In this document: in pieces, positions 1-8,526 of the stretch | Layout: each line of letters opens with the position of its first letter | How positions within the stretch are numbered: the first letter of the stretch is position 1 | NCBI RefSeq assembly: GCF_000719955.1 | Contig: NZ_JOII01000008.1 | Span: forward strand, 124,001 to 188,000 | Length of the DNA: 64,000 nucleotides | From: Streptomyces albidoflavus | GTDB taxonomy: Bacteria > Actinomycetota > Actinomycetes > Streptomycetales > Streptomycetaceae | Reading direction: 5' to 3' | Notes under the pieces: model-generated | What the model was told of the DNA's origin: nothing | Database searches by the model: none | The model's input: only the letters and a program-made list of their open reading frames with translations | Program-made: the position numbers and the translations under genes

Positions 1-1
1 C

Positions 2-1591
2 GGACGGTACTTCGAGGCCCGCTCCAAGCGCCGCGCCTCCGCCGCGCTGCGCTCCCTGATGGAGCTGGGCGCCAAGGAGGTCACCGTCCTGCGCGGCGGC
101 CGTGAGGAGCGGATACCGGCGGGCGAGCTGCGCACCGGCGACCGCTTCGTGGTCCGCCCCGGCGAGAAGGTCGCCACCGACGGCACCGTGGTCGAGGGCT
201 CCTCCGCCATCGACGCCTCCCTGCTCACCGGCGAGTCCGTCCCCGTCGAGGTCGGCGCGGGCGACTCGGTCACCGGCGCCACGCTCAACGCCGGAGGCCG
301 CCTGGTCGTCGAGGCCACCCGGGTCGGCGCCGACACCCAGCTCGCCCGGATGGCCAAGCTGGTCGAGGAGGCGCAGAACGGCAAGGCCGCCGCCCAGCGG
401 CTCGCCGACCGCATCTCCGCCGTCTTCGTGCCGGTCGTCATCGCGCTGGCCGTCGCCACCTTCGGCTTCTGGCTCGGCACCGGCTGGGGGCTGACCGCCG
501 CCTTCACCGCCGCCGTCGCCGTACTGATCATCGCCTGCCCCTGCGCGCTGGGGCTCGCCACGCCGACCGCGCTCATGGTCGGCACCGGACGCGGCGCCCA
601 GCTCGGCATCCTCATCAAGGGCCCCGAGGTCCTGGAGAGCACCCGCAAGGTCGACACCGTCGTCCTCGACAAGACCGGCACCGTCACCACCGGCCGGATG
701 ACCCTGCTCGCCGTGCACACCGCCGCCTCCACCACCGAGGAGGAGGCGCTCCGCCTCGCCGGAGCCCTGGAACACGCCTCCGAGCACCCCATCGCCCAGG
801 CCGTCGCCCGCGCCGCCGCCGACCGCACCGGCCCGCTCCCCGCGCCCGAGGACTTCGCGGGCGTCGCCGGTCTCGGTGTCCAGGGCGTCGTCGAGGGCCA
901 CGCCGTCCTCGTCGGCCGGCCCCGCCTCCTCGCCGAGTGGGCGATCGAGCTCCCCGCCGGGCTGGAGCGCGCCCACGCCGGGGCCGAGGCCGCCGGGCGT
1001 ACCGCCGTCGCGGTCGCCTGGGACGGGGAGGCCCGCGCGGTCCTGGAGGTGGCCGACGCCGTCAAGGAGACCAGCCCCGAGGCGATCCGCCGGCTGCGCG
1101 CGCTGGGCCTCACCCCGGTCCTGCTCACCGGCGACAACCGGGCCGCCGCCGAGTCGGTCGCCCGCGAGGTCGGCATCGACCAGGTCATCGCCGAGGTGAT
1201 GCCCGAGGACAAGGCCGAGGTGGTCAAGGGGCTCCAGGCGGAGGGCCGTACGGTCGCCATGGTCGGGGACGGGGTCAACGACGCCGCCGCCCTCGCCCAG
1301 GCCGATCTCGGCCTCGCCATGGGCACCGGCACCGACGCCGCGATCGAGGCCGGGGACCTCACTCTGGTCCGGGGTGACCTGAGGGTGGCCGCCGACGCGG
1401 TGCGCCTGGCCCGGCGCACCCTCGCCACCATCAAGTCCAACCTCTTCTGGGCCTTCGCCTACAACGTGGCCGCCCTGCCGCTGGCCGCCGCCGGCCTCCT
1501 CAACCCGATGATCGCCGGCGCCGCGATGGCCTTCTCCTCGGTCTTCGTGGTCGGCAACTCGCTGCGGCTGCGCCGGTTCAAGGGGGCCTGA
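2..1591 (+). CDS. copA: Cu(I)-exporting P1B-type ATPase, C-terminal part (5' end outside window)
   Basis: The reading frame is open from the first bases of the window, so the start, the N-terminal metal-binding domain and the first membrane helices lie upstream; 529 residues are visible. The P-type ATPase landmarks appear in order: TGES in the actuator domain, the transmembrane metal motif CPC (536-544), the phosphorylation loop DKTGT (668-682), the HP dipeptide in SEHPIAQA, and GDGVNDAAAL in the hinge. The last helices carry YN (AYNVAALPL) and MAFSS followed by VVGNSLRL, which is the pattern of copper-specific P1B-1 pumps, so Cu(I) export across the membrane is favoured over Zn or Cd. It ends just before a hairpin and faces the next gene tail to tail. 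Identification is firm; metal specificity is inferred from motifs. Confidence 0.93.
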   Translation, partial: GRYFEARSKRRASAALRSLMELGAKEVTVLRGGREERIPAGELRTGDRFVVRPGEKVATDGTVVEGSSAIDASLLTGESVPVEVGAGDSVTGATLNAGGRLVVEATRVGADTQLARMAKLVEEAQNGKAAAQRLADRISAVFVPVVIALAVATFGFWLGTGWGLTAAFTAAVAVLIIACPCALGLATPTALMVGTGRGAQLGILIKGPEVLESTRKVDTVVLDKTGTVTTGRMTLLAVHTAASTTEEEALRLAGALEHASEHPIAQAVARAAADRTGPLPAPEDFAGVAGLGVQGVVEGHAVLVGRPRLLAEWAIELPAGLERAHAGAEAAGRTAVAVAWDGEARAVLEVADAVKETSPEAIRRLRALGLTPVLLTGDNRAAAESVAREVGIDQVIAEVMPEDKAEVVKGLQAEGRTVAMVGDGVNDAAALAQADLGLAMGTGTDAAIEAGDLTLVRGDLRVAADAVRLARRTLATIKSNLFWAFAYNVAALPLAAAGLLNPMIAGAAMAFSSVFVVGNSLRLRRFKGA

Positions 1592-1611
1592 CCCCCACCG
1601 CGTACGACGCC

Positions 1612-1644
1612 GGGAGCCGGCCCCCACCGCGGGGACCGGCTCCC
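1612..1644. terminator. Bidirectional terminator hairpin between convergent genes
   Basis: GGGAGCCGG (1612-1620) pairs with CCGGCTCCC (1636-1644), and the loop holds a further CCCC/GGGG pairing, giving one long GC-rich stem. It lies between the copA stop and the stop of the convergent beta-helix gene. There is no U-tract, as is usual in Streptomyces. Confidence 0.7.
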
Positions 1645-1667
1645 TCTCCCTTGTGCCGCGGTGCCCG

Positions 1668-3869
1668 TCAGGGCAGCGGGAACTCGGTGATCGTCGACGG
1701 GATCGTGTCCGACCCCTGGGTGGGCTCGCCGACCTGGTTGATCACATGGTCGAAGTGCCCGTTGCCGCCGAGCGAGACGGTCAGCAGCCCGTGGAACTTC
1801 ACCCCGGGCTTGACCGGTGCCTGGAAGCCGTGCTCCTGGCGGATGCTCGGGTCCACGTTGTAGTAGCAGTAGCTGCCGAGCCCCCATCCCTCGTGCGTCT
1901 CCACCGAGTCCTCGACCTTGTAGGCCGCGTACCCCCGGGTGTCGCCGTTCTGGATGGCCGCCTGGTTGGGCGCGTCGTACGCCTTCTCGTTCTGGAAGAA
2001 GATCGTCCGGCCGCGCTCACCGGCCCACACCACGTCGTACTTGTTGAAGTGCTCCACGAAGAGGCCGGTGGCCAGCACGTCGTCGCCATTGACCTGGACG
2101 CCGTAGTCGGCCCGGTTGGTCTCCCAGCCGACGCCCTCGCCGTGGTCGGCGCGCCAGATCCAGGTGTGGTCGATGATCGTGTCGTCGCTGTTGACGACGA
2201 GGCTGGTGGTGGCCTTGCCGGGACCGGCGCCGCCGATGCGGATGAAGACGTCCTGCACGGTCGTCGGGTTGGCCGCGTGGTCGGCGGAGGAGCCCTCCTC
2301 GCCGATCTCCACCAGCGTCTCGGAGTTCTGCGTGCCCGCGTCGATCAGGAGCCCGGCCAGCCGCACCCCGTCGACGTCGCCGACCTTCAGCGCGGTCACG
2401 CCGTTGTCCGGGATGATCGTGGCGTAGCCGAGGCCGAGGACCACGGTGTTCGCCCGGTCGACGTTGATCGCCTCGTCCACGTGGTAGATGCCCGGCGTGA
2501 ACAGCAGGTGCAGCCCCTGGTCGACGGCGGCGTTGATGGTCGCCGCGGTCGCCCCCGGCTTCACCACGTAGAACTGGTCGAGCGAGAGCGACTCCCCCTG
2601 CTGGTTGCCCTCCCACGAGACGCCCCGCGCGTTGGTGCGCTTCTCGGGCACGAACACCTTGTAGTCGTCGCCGTCCAGGTACAGGAACGGCTTCTCACGG
2701 GAGATCGGCGTGGTCTCCAGCGTGGTGTACGGCGGCTCGGGGAAGCCCTGCGCCGGGGCGCCCTGCACGCCGGAGAAGACCATGTTCCAGACGCCGTTGG
2801 TCCAGCCGCCGACCGAGCTGTCGCGGGTGTACCACTGCTGCTGCGAGTAGGGGCCGACGGTGCCGTCGATCTTGGAGTCGGCGATGTAGCCGCCGCTGGC
2901 CCAGCCGTAGCCGTCGGGCGCGAGGTTGAGGCCGCCGCGGACGTGCATCCGGCGGAACGGCGCCGCCTGCGACACGGCCCAGCGGTTGGTGCCGTTGACC
3001 GGGCTGAGCGAGAGGTTCTCCGCCGAACGCCAGAAGTTCTGCGTGGCGTTGCCGTCGAACCAGCCGGCGTCGACCGTCACGTCCCCGTTGAAGTGGGTGT
3101 CGTCGGGGGAGAGGCCGAGCCCGGAGATCCCGGTGTAGAAGCCGATCTGCACATTGAGGTCGTTGTACGTGCCCGGCTTGAACATCAGGGCGTGGCGCCC
3201 CTCGCCGAACTGCGCCGACTCCTGCTCCTTGAAGATCTGGTCGACCGTGCCCTGGATGTCCGGCGTCGACGGGTCGAAGACGTGGACGTTGGGGCCGAGG
3301 TCGCCGCCGGCCTCGATGGGACCGACGCCGGTGCCCGTTTCGCCGTACACCTGGAACTCCCAGAGCGAGTAGCCGTACTGGGTGGCGCGCTCGGTGCCGG
3401 TCAGCCGGACGTACCGGGCGTCGCCGCTCAGCGGGACGGTCTCGGTGCCGCCCTTGCCGTCGGTGGTGGAGTGCGCGGTGCGCCAGCTCTCGCCGTCCTC
3501 GGAGAGCTCGATCTTGTAGCCCTTGGCGTAGGCGGCCTCCCACTGGAGGACGACCTTGGAGACGGCGGTCTTGGCCCCCAGGTCGACCTGGAGCCACTGC
3601 GCGTCGCTGTCGGCGCTGGACCAGCGCGTCGAGGTGTCGCCGTCGACTGCGAAGGTGGCGGGGGTGCCGTAGTTCTCCTGGCTGGAGGCGGTGACGTTCT
3701 TGTTCTGCGAGACGAGCGCGGGCGCCGCCTGCGCCGAGGTCGCCGGGAGCATGACCAGCGCGGTGGCGGTGAGCGCGCCCGCCACCAGCGCCGAGACGCT
3801 TCTGCGGTACCGGGCGCGGGGGCGTGGTCCGCCGCCCGGTCGTGGGGGCCGGAGGGACGTGGTGAGCAT
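1668..3869 (-). CDS. Secreted discoidin (F5/8C) plus right-handed beta-helix protein, probable polysaccharide-active
   Basis: The protein has 733 residues. The chosen ATG has AGGAG six bases upstream and is followed directly by an arginine-rich n-region, a hydrophobic stretch and an AQA cleavage site, so it is exported. Residues about 45-165 form an F5/8C carbohydrate-binding domain (FAVDGDTSTRWSS, WLQVDLG, YVRLTG, WEFQVYG). The rest is long, with many short repeated strands and phrases such as NVHVFDPSTPDIQ, FTPGIYHVDEAI and TTSLVVNSDDTIIDHTWIWR, typical of GH55/GH87- or pectate-lyase-3-like helices. Streptomyces homologues are often labelled coagulation factor 5/8 type protein or, misleadingly, adenylyl cyclase. 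The substrate is unknown. The LacI-type palindrome upstream suggests sugar-dependent control. Confidence 0.82.
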   Translation of the reverse strand: MLTTSLRPPRPGGGPRPRARYRRSVSALVAGALTATALVMLPATSAQAAPALVSQNKNVTASSQENYGTPATFAVDGDTSTRWSSADSDAQWLQVDLGAKTAVSKVVLQWEAAYAKGYKIELSEDGESWRTAHSTTDGKGGTETVPLSGDARYVRLTGTERATQYGYSLWEFQVYGETGTGVGPIEAGGDLGPNVHVFDPSTPDIQGTVDQIFKEQESAQFGEGRHALMFKPGTYNDLNVQIGFYTGISGLGLSPDDTHFNGDVTVDAGWFDGNATQNFWRSAENLSLSPVNGTNRWAVSQAAPFRRMHVRGGLNLAPDGYGWASGGYIADSKIDGTVGPYSQQQWYTRDSSVGGWTNGVWNMVFSGVQGAPAQGFPEPPYTTLETTPISREKPFLYLDGDDYKVFVPEKRTNARGVSWEGNQQGESLSLDQFYVVKPGATAATINAAVDQGLHLLFTPGIYHVDEAINVDRANTVVLGLGYATIIPDNGVTALKVGDVDGVRLAGLLIDAGTQNSETLVEIGEEGSSADHAANPTTVQDVFIRIGGAGPGKATTSLVVNSDDTIIDHTWIWRADHGEGVGWETNRADYGVQVNGDDVLATGLFVEHFNKYDVVWAGERGRTIFFQNEKAYDAPNQAAIQNGDTRGYAAYKVEDSVETHEGWGLGSYCYYNVDPSIRQEHGFQAPVKPGVKFHGLLTVSLGGNGHFDHVINQVGEPTQGSDTIPSTITEFPLP

Positions 3870-3971
3870 GTCGGCTCTCCTGAGCTGTCGGGGTGCGGGG
3901 GTGGACGCCCGCCGCCTCGTCCGGGCGGTGGGCGGCGGTGCGGGTGGGGCCGAGTGAGCACAGGGAAGGGC

Positions 3972-4018
3972 GGGAGAACGCCTGGGGAGCGCTCTCCATG
4001 GGGGCTGATGGTTCTCCC
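3972..4018. promoter_or_regulatory. LacI/CebR-like palindromic operator nested in an outer inverted repeat
   Basis: A 16-bp near-perfect palindrome, TGGGGAGCGCTCTCCA (3983-3998, 7 of 8 pairs), lies about 115 bp upstream of the beta-helix gene. It matches 11 of 14 positions of the CebR box TGGGAGCGCTCCCA known from cellulose-utilising Streptomyces. It is enclosed by an exact 8-bp inverted repeat, GGGAGAAC (3972-3979) and GTTCTCCC (4011-4018). Assignment to a LacI-family repressor is inferred from the motif. Confidence 0.6.
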
Positions 4019-4222
4019 GGAAACCTGACGCGTCAAGAGTTGTCACAAGACGTGAAGGAAGTCCCGACGTGACGTCAGAAAGTGAAGCCTGTGGGGGAGT
4101 TGGGCCGGTGGAGGGTGGCGCGGGCGCCTGGCCTCCGCTTTTCCCTGGGCGGGGCGTGCGGTGACTCCGGCGTGCGCACGGCGGGTCCGGGGCGGCTGCC
4201 CGGCGAGGAGGCGTCTGCTGTG

Positions 4223-4267
4223 GCGAACGCGTTCGCGCTGAACTTGTTCGCAACGAACATGTTCGTT
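4223..4267. promoter_or_regulatory. Three GAAC-N2-GTTC palindromes repeated every 15 bp (operator array)
   Basis: GCGAACGCGTTCGC (4223-4236) and AACGAACATGTTCGTT (4252-4267) are perfect palindromes, and GAACTTGTTC (4240-4249) between them shares the same core. The three GAAC cores start at 4225, 4240 and 4255, exactly 15 bp apart. This looks like an array for a dimeric repressor, probably TetR class. It lies in the 656-bp interval between the divergent beta-helix and monooxygenase genes, about 260 bp upstream of the latter. No regulator gene lies beside it. Apart from this array and the 3972-4018 site I see no other gene in 3870-4525. Confidence 0.6.
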
Positions 4268-4525
4268 ACGGTGAAGTGGTGACGGCGGGGACCCGTGCCC
4301 GGCGGCCGGGCCCGAGCCGTACGCCGCCGCCCTCGTCCCGTACGCGAACCGGTGAGGCGTCCACCTCTCCCTTCGCGACCGGCAACGCCACCGGACCGAA
4401 TCTCCGGAGCCGCGCAGCCGGGGCGTGGTCAGTGTCTGCAAGGGTCTTCCGTCCCGGCCGACACCGCACCGCGCACCACCCGCACCCACCCCTTCACGCC
4501 CGCGAACATCGCCCCAGGAGCTCCC

Positions 4526-5722
4526 ATGACCACCACGACCACAGCCATAGCCACAGGTGAGACCACGTCCACCACGCCCGTCCCCGAACACCACCCCCTC
4601 CTCGTCGTCGGCGCCGGACTCGGCGGGCTCACCCTTGCCCGGGTCCTGGCCCTGCACGGCGTCCGCTGCACCGTCCTCGACCTCGACCCCGCCCGCGACG
4701 CCCGCCCCCAGGGCGGCATGCTCGACCTGCACGAGGACGCCGCCCAGCGGGCCCTGCGCGAGGCCGGGCTGTACGAGGAGTTCCGCCGCCTGGTGCAGCC
4801 GGGCGGCGAGGCCACCCGCGTCCTGGACCGGCACGCCACCGTCCACCACGCCGACGACGCCGAGGGCGGCCGGCCCGAGGTCCACCGCGCCGCCCTGCGC
4901 GACCTGCTCCTCGACTCGCTGCCCGCCGGAACCGTCCGCTGGGGCGCCAAGGTCACCGCCGTCACCACGCTCGGCGACGGCCGCCACGAGGTCACCCTCG
5001 CCGACGGCACCCGCCTCACCACCGGCCTCCTCGTCGGCGCCGACGGAGCCTGGTCGCGCGTCCGCCCGCTGCTCTCCGACGCCGTCCCGGCCTACACCGG
5101 CATCAGCTTCGTCGAGGCCGACCTGACCGACGCCGACCGCCGCCACCCGCGCGCCGCCGCCCTCGTCGGCTCCGGGCTGCTCTTCGCCCTCGACCAGGGC
5201 AAGGGCTTCCTCGCCCACCGCGAACCGGGCGCGCGGCTGCACACCTGCGTCGCCCTGCGCTGCCCCGCCGGACTGCTGGACACCCTCGACCTCGCCGACC
5301 CGGCCGCCGCCCGCCGCCAGGTGCTCGCCCACTTCGACGGCTGGGACGCGGACCTGTGCGCCCTCCTCGCCGACGGCGACGGCCCGCTCGTCGCCCGCCC
5401 CATCCACGCCCTGCCCGCCGGCCACCGCTGGGAGCGCGTCCCCGGCGTCACCCTGCTCGGCGACGCCGCCCACCTCATGTCCCCGTTCGCCGGGGAGGGC
5501 GCCAACCTCGCCATGCTCGACGGGGCCGAACTCGCCACCGCCCTCCTCGCCCACCCGGACGACCCCGAACACGCCCTCACCACGTACGAAACGGCCCTCT
5601 TCCCCCGCAGCGAACGCTCGGCCCGCGACTCCGCCGAGAGCCTCGAACTGTGCTTCGGCCCGGACGCGGCGGGGCGGCTGGCGGCGATGATGGGCGGGGG
5701 GTGGGGGGACGGGGGTGCGTGA
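4526..5722 (+). CDS. TetX-like FAD-dependent aromatic monooxygenase
   Basis: The 398-residue flavoprotein starts at an ATG five bases after AGGAG and begins with a short Thr-rich tail. The Rossmann motif GAGLGGLTLARVLALHG binds FAD, GADGAWSRVRP is the DG motif, and GDAAHLMSPFAGEGAN is the second FAD/ribityl motif, placing it in the PF01494 family of para-hydroxybenzoate-hydroxylase-type enzymes. The phrase GGMLDLHEDAAQRAL early in the protein resembles TetX-like tetracycline-modifying oxygenases. It probably hydroxylates an aromatic or polyketide substrate using NAD(P)H and O2 in the cytoplasm, either for detoxification or as a stray tailoring enzyme. No biosynthetic cluster surrounds it. Control by the three-palindrome array upstream is likely. 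The C-terminus ends in a Gly-rich tail. Confidence 0.85.
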   Translation: MTTTTTAIATGETTSTTPVPEHHPLLVVGAGLGGLTLARVLALHGVRCTVLDLDPARDARPQGGMLDLHEDAAQRALREAGLYEEFRRLVQPGGEATRVLDRHATVHHADDAEGGRPEVHRAALRDLLLDSLPAGTVRWGAKVTAVTTLGDGRHEVTLADGTRLTTGLLVGADGAWSRVRPLLSDAVPAYTGISFVEADLTDADRRHPRAAALVGSGLLFALDQGKGFLAHREPGARLHTCVALRCPAGLLDTLDLADPAAARRQVLAHFDGWDADLCALLADGDGPLVARPIHALPAGHRWERVPGVTLLGDAAHLMSPFAGEGANLAMLDGAELATALLAHPDDPEHALTTYETALFPRSERSARDSAESLELCFGPDAAGRLAAMMGGGWGDGGA

Positions 5723-5838
5723 GGGTGTGCCGCCGCTTCCGTCCCGAGGCGCTGGGATGAGTTCCCGTCCAGGTCAGGGCGGGCGGCTTCCCACGACGTC
5801 CTGTGGGGCGACGGCGTACCCCGCGCTGTCGCCGGTTC

Positions 5839-6819
5839 TCAGCCCGAACCGGCGACCAGTGCCTCGCCGAGCGGGGTGCGGCGGTAGAGGACGGACCGTC
5901 CGGACCGGGCGCGCGTGAGCAACCCCGCGTCCCGCAGGACGGCGAGGTGGTCTCCGACCGCGCCGGGTGTCATGGCGAGGCTCCGGGCGAGATGGCTGGT
6001 GCTGGCCGGGGCGTCCAGCGCCGACAGCAGCCGGGCCCGGGACCGGCCGATCAAGGCGGTCAGCGCGTCCGGCCGGGGGGCTGTCTCCCGCGCACCCCAC
6101 AGGGCGGCGGTGCCGCGGGCGCCGTAGATCAAGGTCCTGGGCCAGGGATCTTCCAGGTGCGTGGCGATGTTCGCGACGAAGACCGACGGGATCAGCAGGA
6201 GCCCGTCGCCGGCCAGACGGACTGTTCCGACGTCGCGGAAATGGCCGATCTCGATGCCGCCGGCTCGCCAGGCGATGCTCGGGTGCAGGCTCTCGACGGC
6301 GGTGACCCAGCCGTGTTCACCGATCACCCCCACCCGGTGTACGACGTCGCGCTCGCAGATCGCCCGCAGTTGAGGCCAGTCCGGGGCGAGCAGCTCGTGC
6401 CAGGCCAGATCCATCGCCTCGGCGATCCTGGAGACGGCGTCCGCCGAGTCCAGCACGGCGCGTACGCGGGGATCACGGGCGGACGGGCCGGTCGCGGCGG
6501 TAGAGATCTCGCGGCGGGCCGCTTCCAGTGGTGCGGCCCGGATCGTGACCAGGTCGTCCGCCCAGGTCTGGTGGAGGCCGCGTGGGGGCGGGGCGACGAA
6601 GTCCGGTCCGGATCGAGGGGTGTGCAGGGCGAGGAAAGCGTTCAGCTCGGTCTCGCGACGAAGCCGTTCAAAGGCCGGCCGGAGCCGGTCGGCCCAGGTT
6701 CGCGGCAGCGGCTGATCGCGGCCGGCGAGCGAACGGAGCAGGAAGCAGAGGTCCATCGCGGGCGACAGGGCGAAGCGGCTGCGCATCAGATTGTCGACGG
6801 AGACTTCGAAGCGGAGCAC
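5839..6819 (-). CDS. ArsR-family transcriptional regulator, DUF5937 type
   Basis: The 326-residue protein begins at GTG with LRFEVSVDNLMRSRFALSP, typical of DUF5937 regulators. The DNA-binding winged helix is C-terminal, in residues about 255-320 (RSRARLLSALDAPASTSHLA, then MTPGAVGDHLAVLRDAGLL and RSGRSVLYRRT). The large N-terminal part is the presumed sensor domain with an unknown ligand. No clear ribosome-binding site precedes the GTG, so the transcript may be leaderless. It is divergent from the MFS gene at 6907, and the exact inverted repeat between them is the obvious operator. The likely role is a local repressor of the transporter and of itself. Confidence 0.85.
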   Translation of the reverse strand: MLRFEVSVDNLMRSRFALSPAMDLCFLLRSLAGRDQPLPRTWADRLRPAFERLRRETELNAFLALHTPRSGPDFVAPPPRGLHQTWADDLVTIRAAPLEAARREISTAATGPSARDPRVRAVLDSADAVSRIAEAMDLAWHELLAPDWPQLRAICERDVVHRVGVIGEHGWVTAVESLHPSIAWRAGGIEIGHFRDVGTVRLAGDGLLLIPSVFVANIATHLEDPWPRTLIYGARGTAALWGARETAPRPDALTALIGRSRARLLSALDAPASTSHLARSLAMTPGAVGDHLAVLRDAGLLTRARSGRSVLYRRTPLGEALVAGSG

Positions 6820-6847
6820 CGCGCCATGCTACGCGCGACGTTGTGCC

Positions 6848-6867
6848 GATTCGTCCAGCGACGAATC
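6848..6867. promoter_or_regulatory. ArsR-type operator between divergent arsR and MFS genes
   Basis: GATTCGTC (6848-6855) and GACGAATC (6860-6867) are perfect 8-bp arms around a CAGC spacer. The site sits 29 bp from the regulator start and 40 bp from the transporter start, where it could control both. Confidence 0.72.
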
Positions 6868-6906
6868 ATTGGGGAGGGGCCCGGACGCGCGGCGAGGCTG
6901 CGCGTC

Positions 6907-8193
6907 ATGACACCGACCGCCGGGCCCGCGCAGGGCAATCACCGTGCCACCTACCGGGAGGTGCTGGCCGAGCCACGGTTCCGGCTGCTCTTCTCGACCC
7001 GTGCCGTCTCCATCACCGCGGACGCACTGCGGATCACCACCTTCTCGGTCCTGGTCTACTCGTCCACCGGTTCCGCGCTGCTGAGCGCGGTGGCTTTCGG
7101 CACAGGCTTCCTTCCGCAGCTGTTCGGCTCGCTGCTGCTGGGCTCACTGGCCGACCGGCTGCCGCCCCGCGCGCTCATCACCGGCGGCTACGTGGTGACG
7201 TGCGCCGCCGCCCTGCTGCTCGCCCTGGTGCGGATGCCGATCGCGGCGAGCCTCGCTGTCGTGGCGCTGGTCTCCCTGGCCACGCCCGTCTTTCACGGCG
7301 CGTCGAGCCGCCTGGTCGCGCAGTCGCTGAAGGGGGACGCCTACGTCCTGGGCCGGTCACTGAACAACATCGCCGGGGCCGGCGCGCAGCTGTTCGGCCT
7401 GGCGCTGGGAGGTGCCGCGGTCGCGGCACTCGGACCACGCCGGGCACTCGCGGTCAGCGCCCTCCTCTACCTCGGCTGCGCGCTCGCTGTCCGCATCCGC
7501 CTGCCCCGGCTGCGGCCGACGGAGTGCGGCGGCACCCCCGGCGGTGCCGTGGGCGAGCGCGGGGCCGTCCGGGCAAGCCTGCAAGGCGCAGGCCTGCTGC
7601 TGCGCGGACGTACGGTGCGGCGGCTGATGCTGGCCCAGTGGCTACCGCCCGCGTTCGTGGCGGGCGCGGAAGGGCTCATCGTGGCCTACGCGGGAGAACG
7701 CCACTTCGCGCCCGGCTGGTACGCGGTGCTGATGGGCTGTCTGCCGGTCGGCATGCTCGTCGGCGACCTGCTGGTGGGGCGGCTTCTACGGCCACGCGGG
7801 CGTGAGCGACTGGTGGTCCCGTTGACCGTGCTGTCGGGGCTGCCGCTCATCGGTTTCGCCGCCCAGCCAGGGGTGGGCGTCTCGTCCTGCCTGCTCCTGC
7901 TCGCCGGTTTCGGGTACGCCTACGGCCTCGGCCTGCAACGGCCGTTCCTCGACGCCCTGCCGCCGGAAGGCCGGGGCCAGGCCTTCGGCCTGCTCGGCTC
8001 CGGCAGTATGACCCTCCAGGGCGTCGGGCCCGTCTGCCTGGGCTCGGTGGCAGCCGGCTTGGGAACAGGCGGCGCGATCGCTGTGGCAGGCGGCGCGGTG
8101 ACGCTGACCGCCGGCTGGATGCTCACCTGGCACCGGGCCGGCCGCGAGCCGTCCCGCACCACCATCCCCGCCTCCACCACCGCGTCGTCCTGA
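6907..8193 (+). CDS. MFS transporter (MFS_3/enterobactin-exporter-like), 12 TM
   Basis: The 428-residue membrane protein has about twelve hydrophobic segments. The start ATG was chosen because MTPTAGPAQGNHRATYREVLAEPRFRLLF is the usual N-terminus in this family, just before helix 1. LGSLADRLPPRALITGGY is the cytoplasmic loop 2-3 motif. The order of loops and the pattern VFHGASSRLVAQSLKGD fit the MFS_3 group of small-molecule or siderophore exporters. It is transcribed divergently from the ArsR gene and is probably induced when that regulator leaves the operator at 6848-6867. Substrate is not deducible. A basic tail (HRAGREPSRT) ends the protein. Confidence 0.86.
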   Translation: MTPTAGPAQGNHRATYREVLAEPRFRLLFSTRAVSITADALRITTFSVLVYSSTGSALLSAVAFGTGFLPQLFGSLLLGSLADRLPPRALITGGYVVTCAAALLLALVRMPIAASLAVVALVSLATPVFHGASSRLVAQSLKGDAYVLGRSLNNIAGAGAQLFGLALGGAAVAALGPRRALAVSALLYLGCALAVRIRLPRLRPTECGGTPGGAVGERGAVRASLQGAGLLLRGRTVRRLMLAQWLPPAFVAGAEGLIVAYAGERHFAPGWYAVLMGCLPVGMLVGDLLVGRLLRPRGRERLVVPLTVLSGLPLIGFAAQPGVGVSSCLLLLAGFGYAYGLGLQRPFLDALPPEGRGQAFGLLGSGSMTLQGVGPVCLGSVAAGLGTGGAIAVAGGAVTLTAGWMLTWHRAGREPSRTTIPASTTASS

Positions 8194-8329
8194 CGCCCAC
8201 CACCCACGACGCCGCACCGGAGCCGGTGACGGTCCGGGAAGCGCACGCCACCTCCGCTCGTGGAGCCCCCGCGTCCCGCCATGTGAACACTCACCCCCGC
8301 GACCCGCCCGCCCCCCGCTAGGGTGGCCG

Positions 8330-8521
8330 GTGCAGCTGGTTCGCCCCGTCCGCCAGGCGGGGTGTCGTAAGAGGGAACCCGGTGGGAATCCGGGACTGCC
8401 CCGCAGCGGTGAGTGGGAACGAACGCTGTCATACGCACTGGGTCCGGGGAACGGGTCTGGGAAGCGACGGCCAGTAGGGGTCCGCCTCGGCGGATGTGCC
8501 CGCGAGTCCGAAGACCTGCCC
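8330..8521 (+). promoter_or_regulatory. Cobalamin riboswitch upstream of metE
   Basis: The leader contains the conserved parts of a B12 aptamer in order: GGGAACCCGGTGGGAATCC, then GACTGCCCCGCAGCGG, later GGGAAGCGACGGCCAGTAGG, and at the 3' end GAGTCCGAAGACCTGCC (about 8505-8521). It lies between a TAGGGT -10 element (8319-8324) and metE. When coenzyme B12 is bound, the riboswitch should reduce expression of the B12-independent enzyme, since the B12-dependent MetH can take over. This control is established for actinomycete metE; the boundaries here are approximate. Confidence 0.93.
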
Positions 8522-8526
8522 GTTGC

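Noticed and set aside
1653..4028. Very long open frame on the + strand opposite the beta-helix gene
   Set aside because: It is the antisense shadow of a gene with a signal peptide, domain motifs and a good ribosome-binding site. The translation is low-complexity Val/Gly/Arg text, a usual by-product of high-GC codon bias.
4075..4260. Short minus-strand frame beginning in the triple palindrome (MFVANKFSANAFATAD)
   Set aside because: Its first codons are simply the operator repeats translated; no ribosome-binding site and no recognisable protein pattern.
4526..5722. Monooxygenase as part of a polyketide cluster
   Set aside because: No PKS, NRPS, cyclase or glycosyltransferase is nearby, and the neighbours are unrelated regulator modules.
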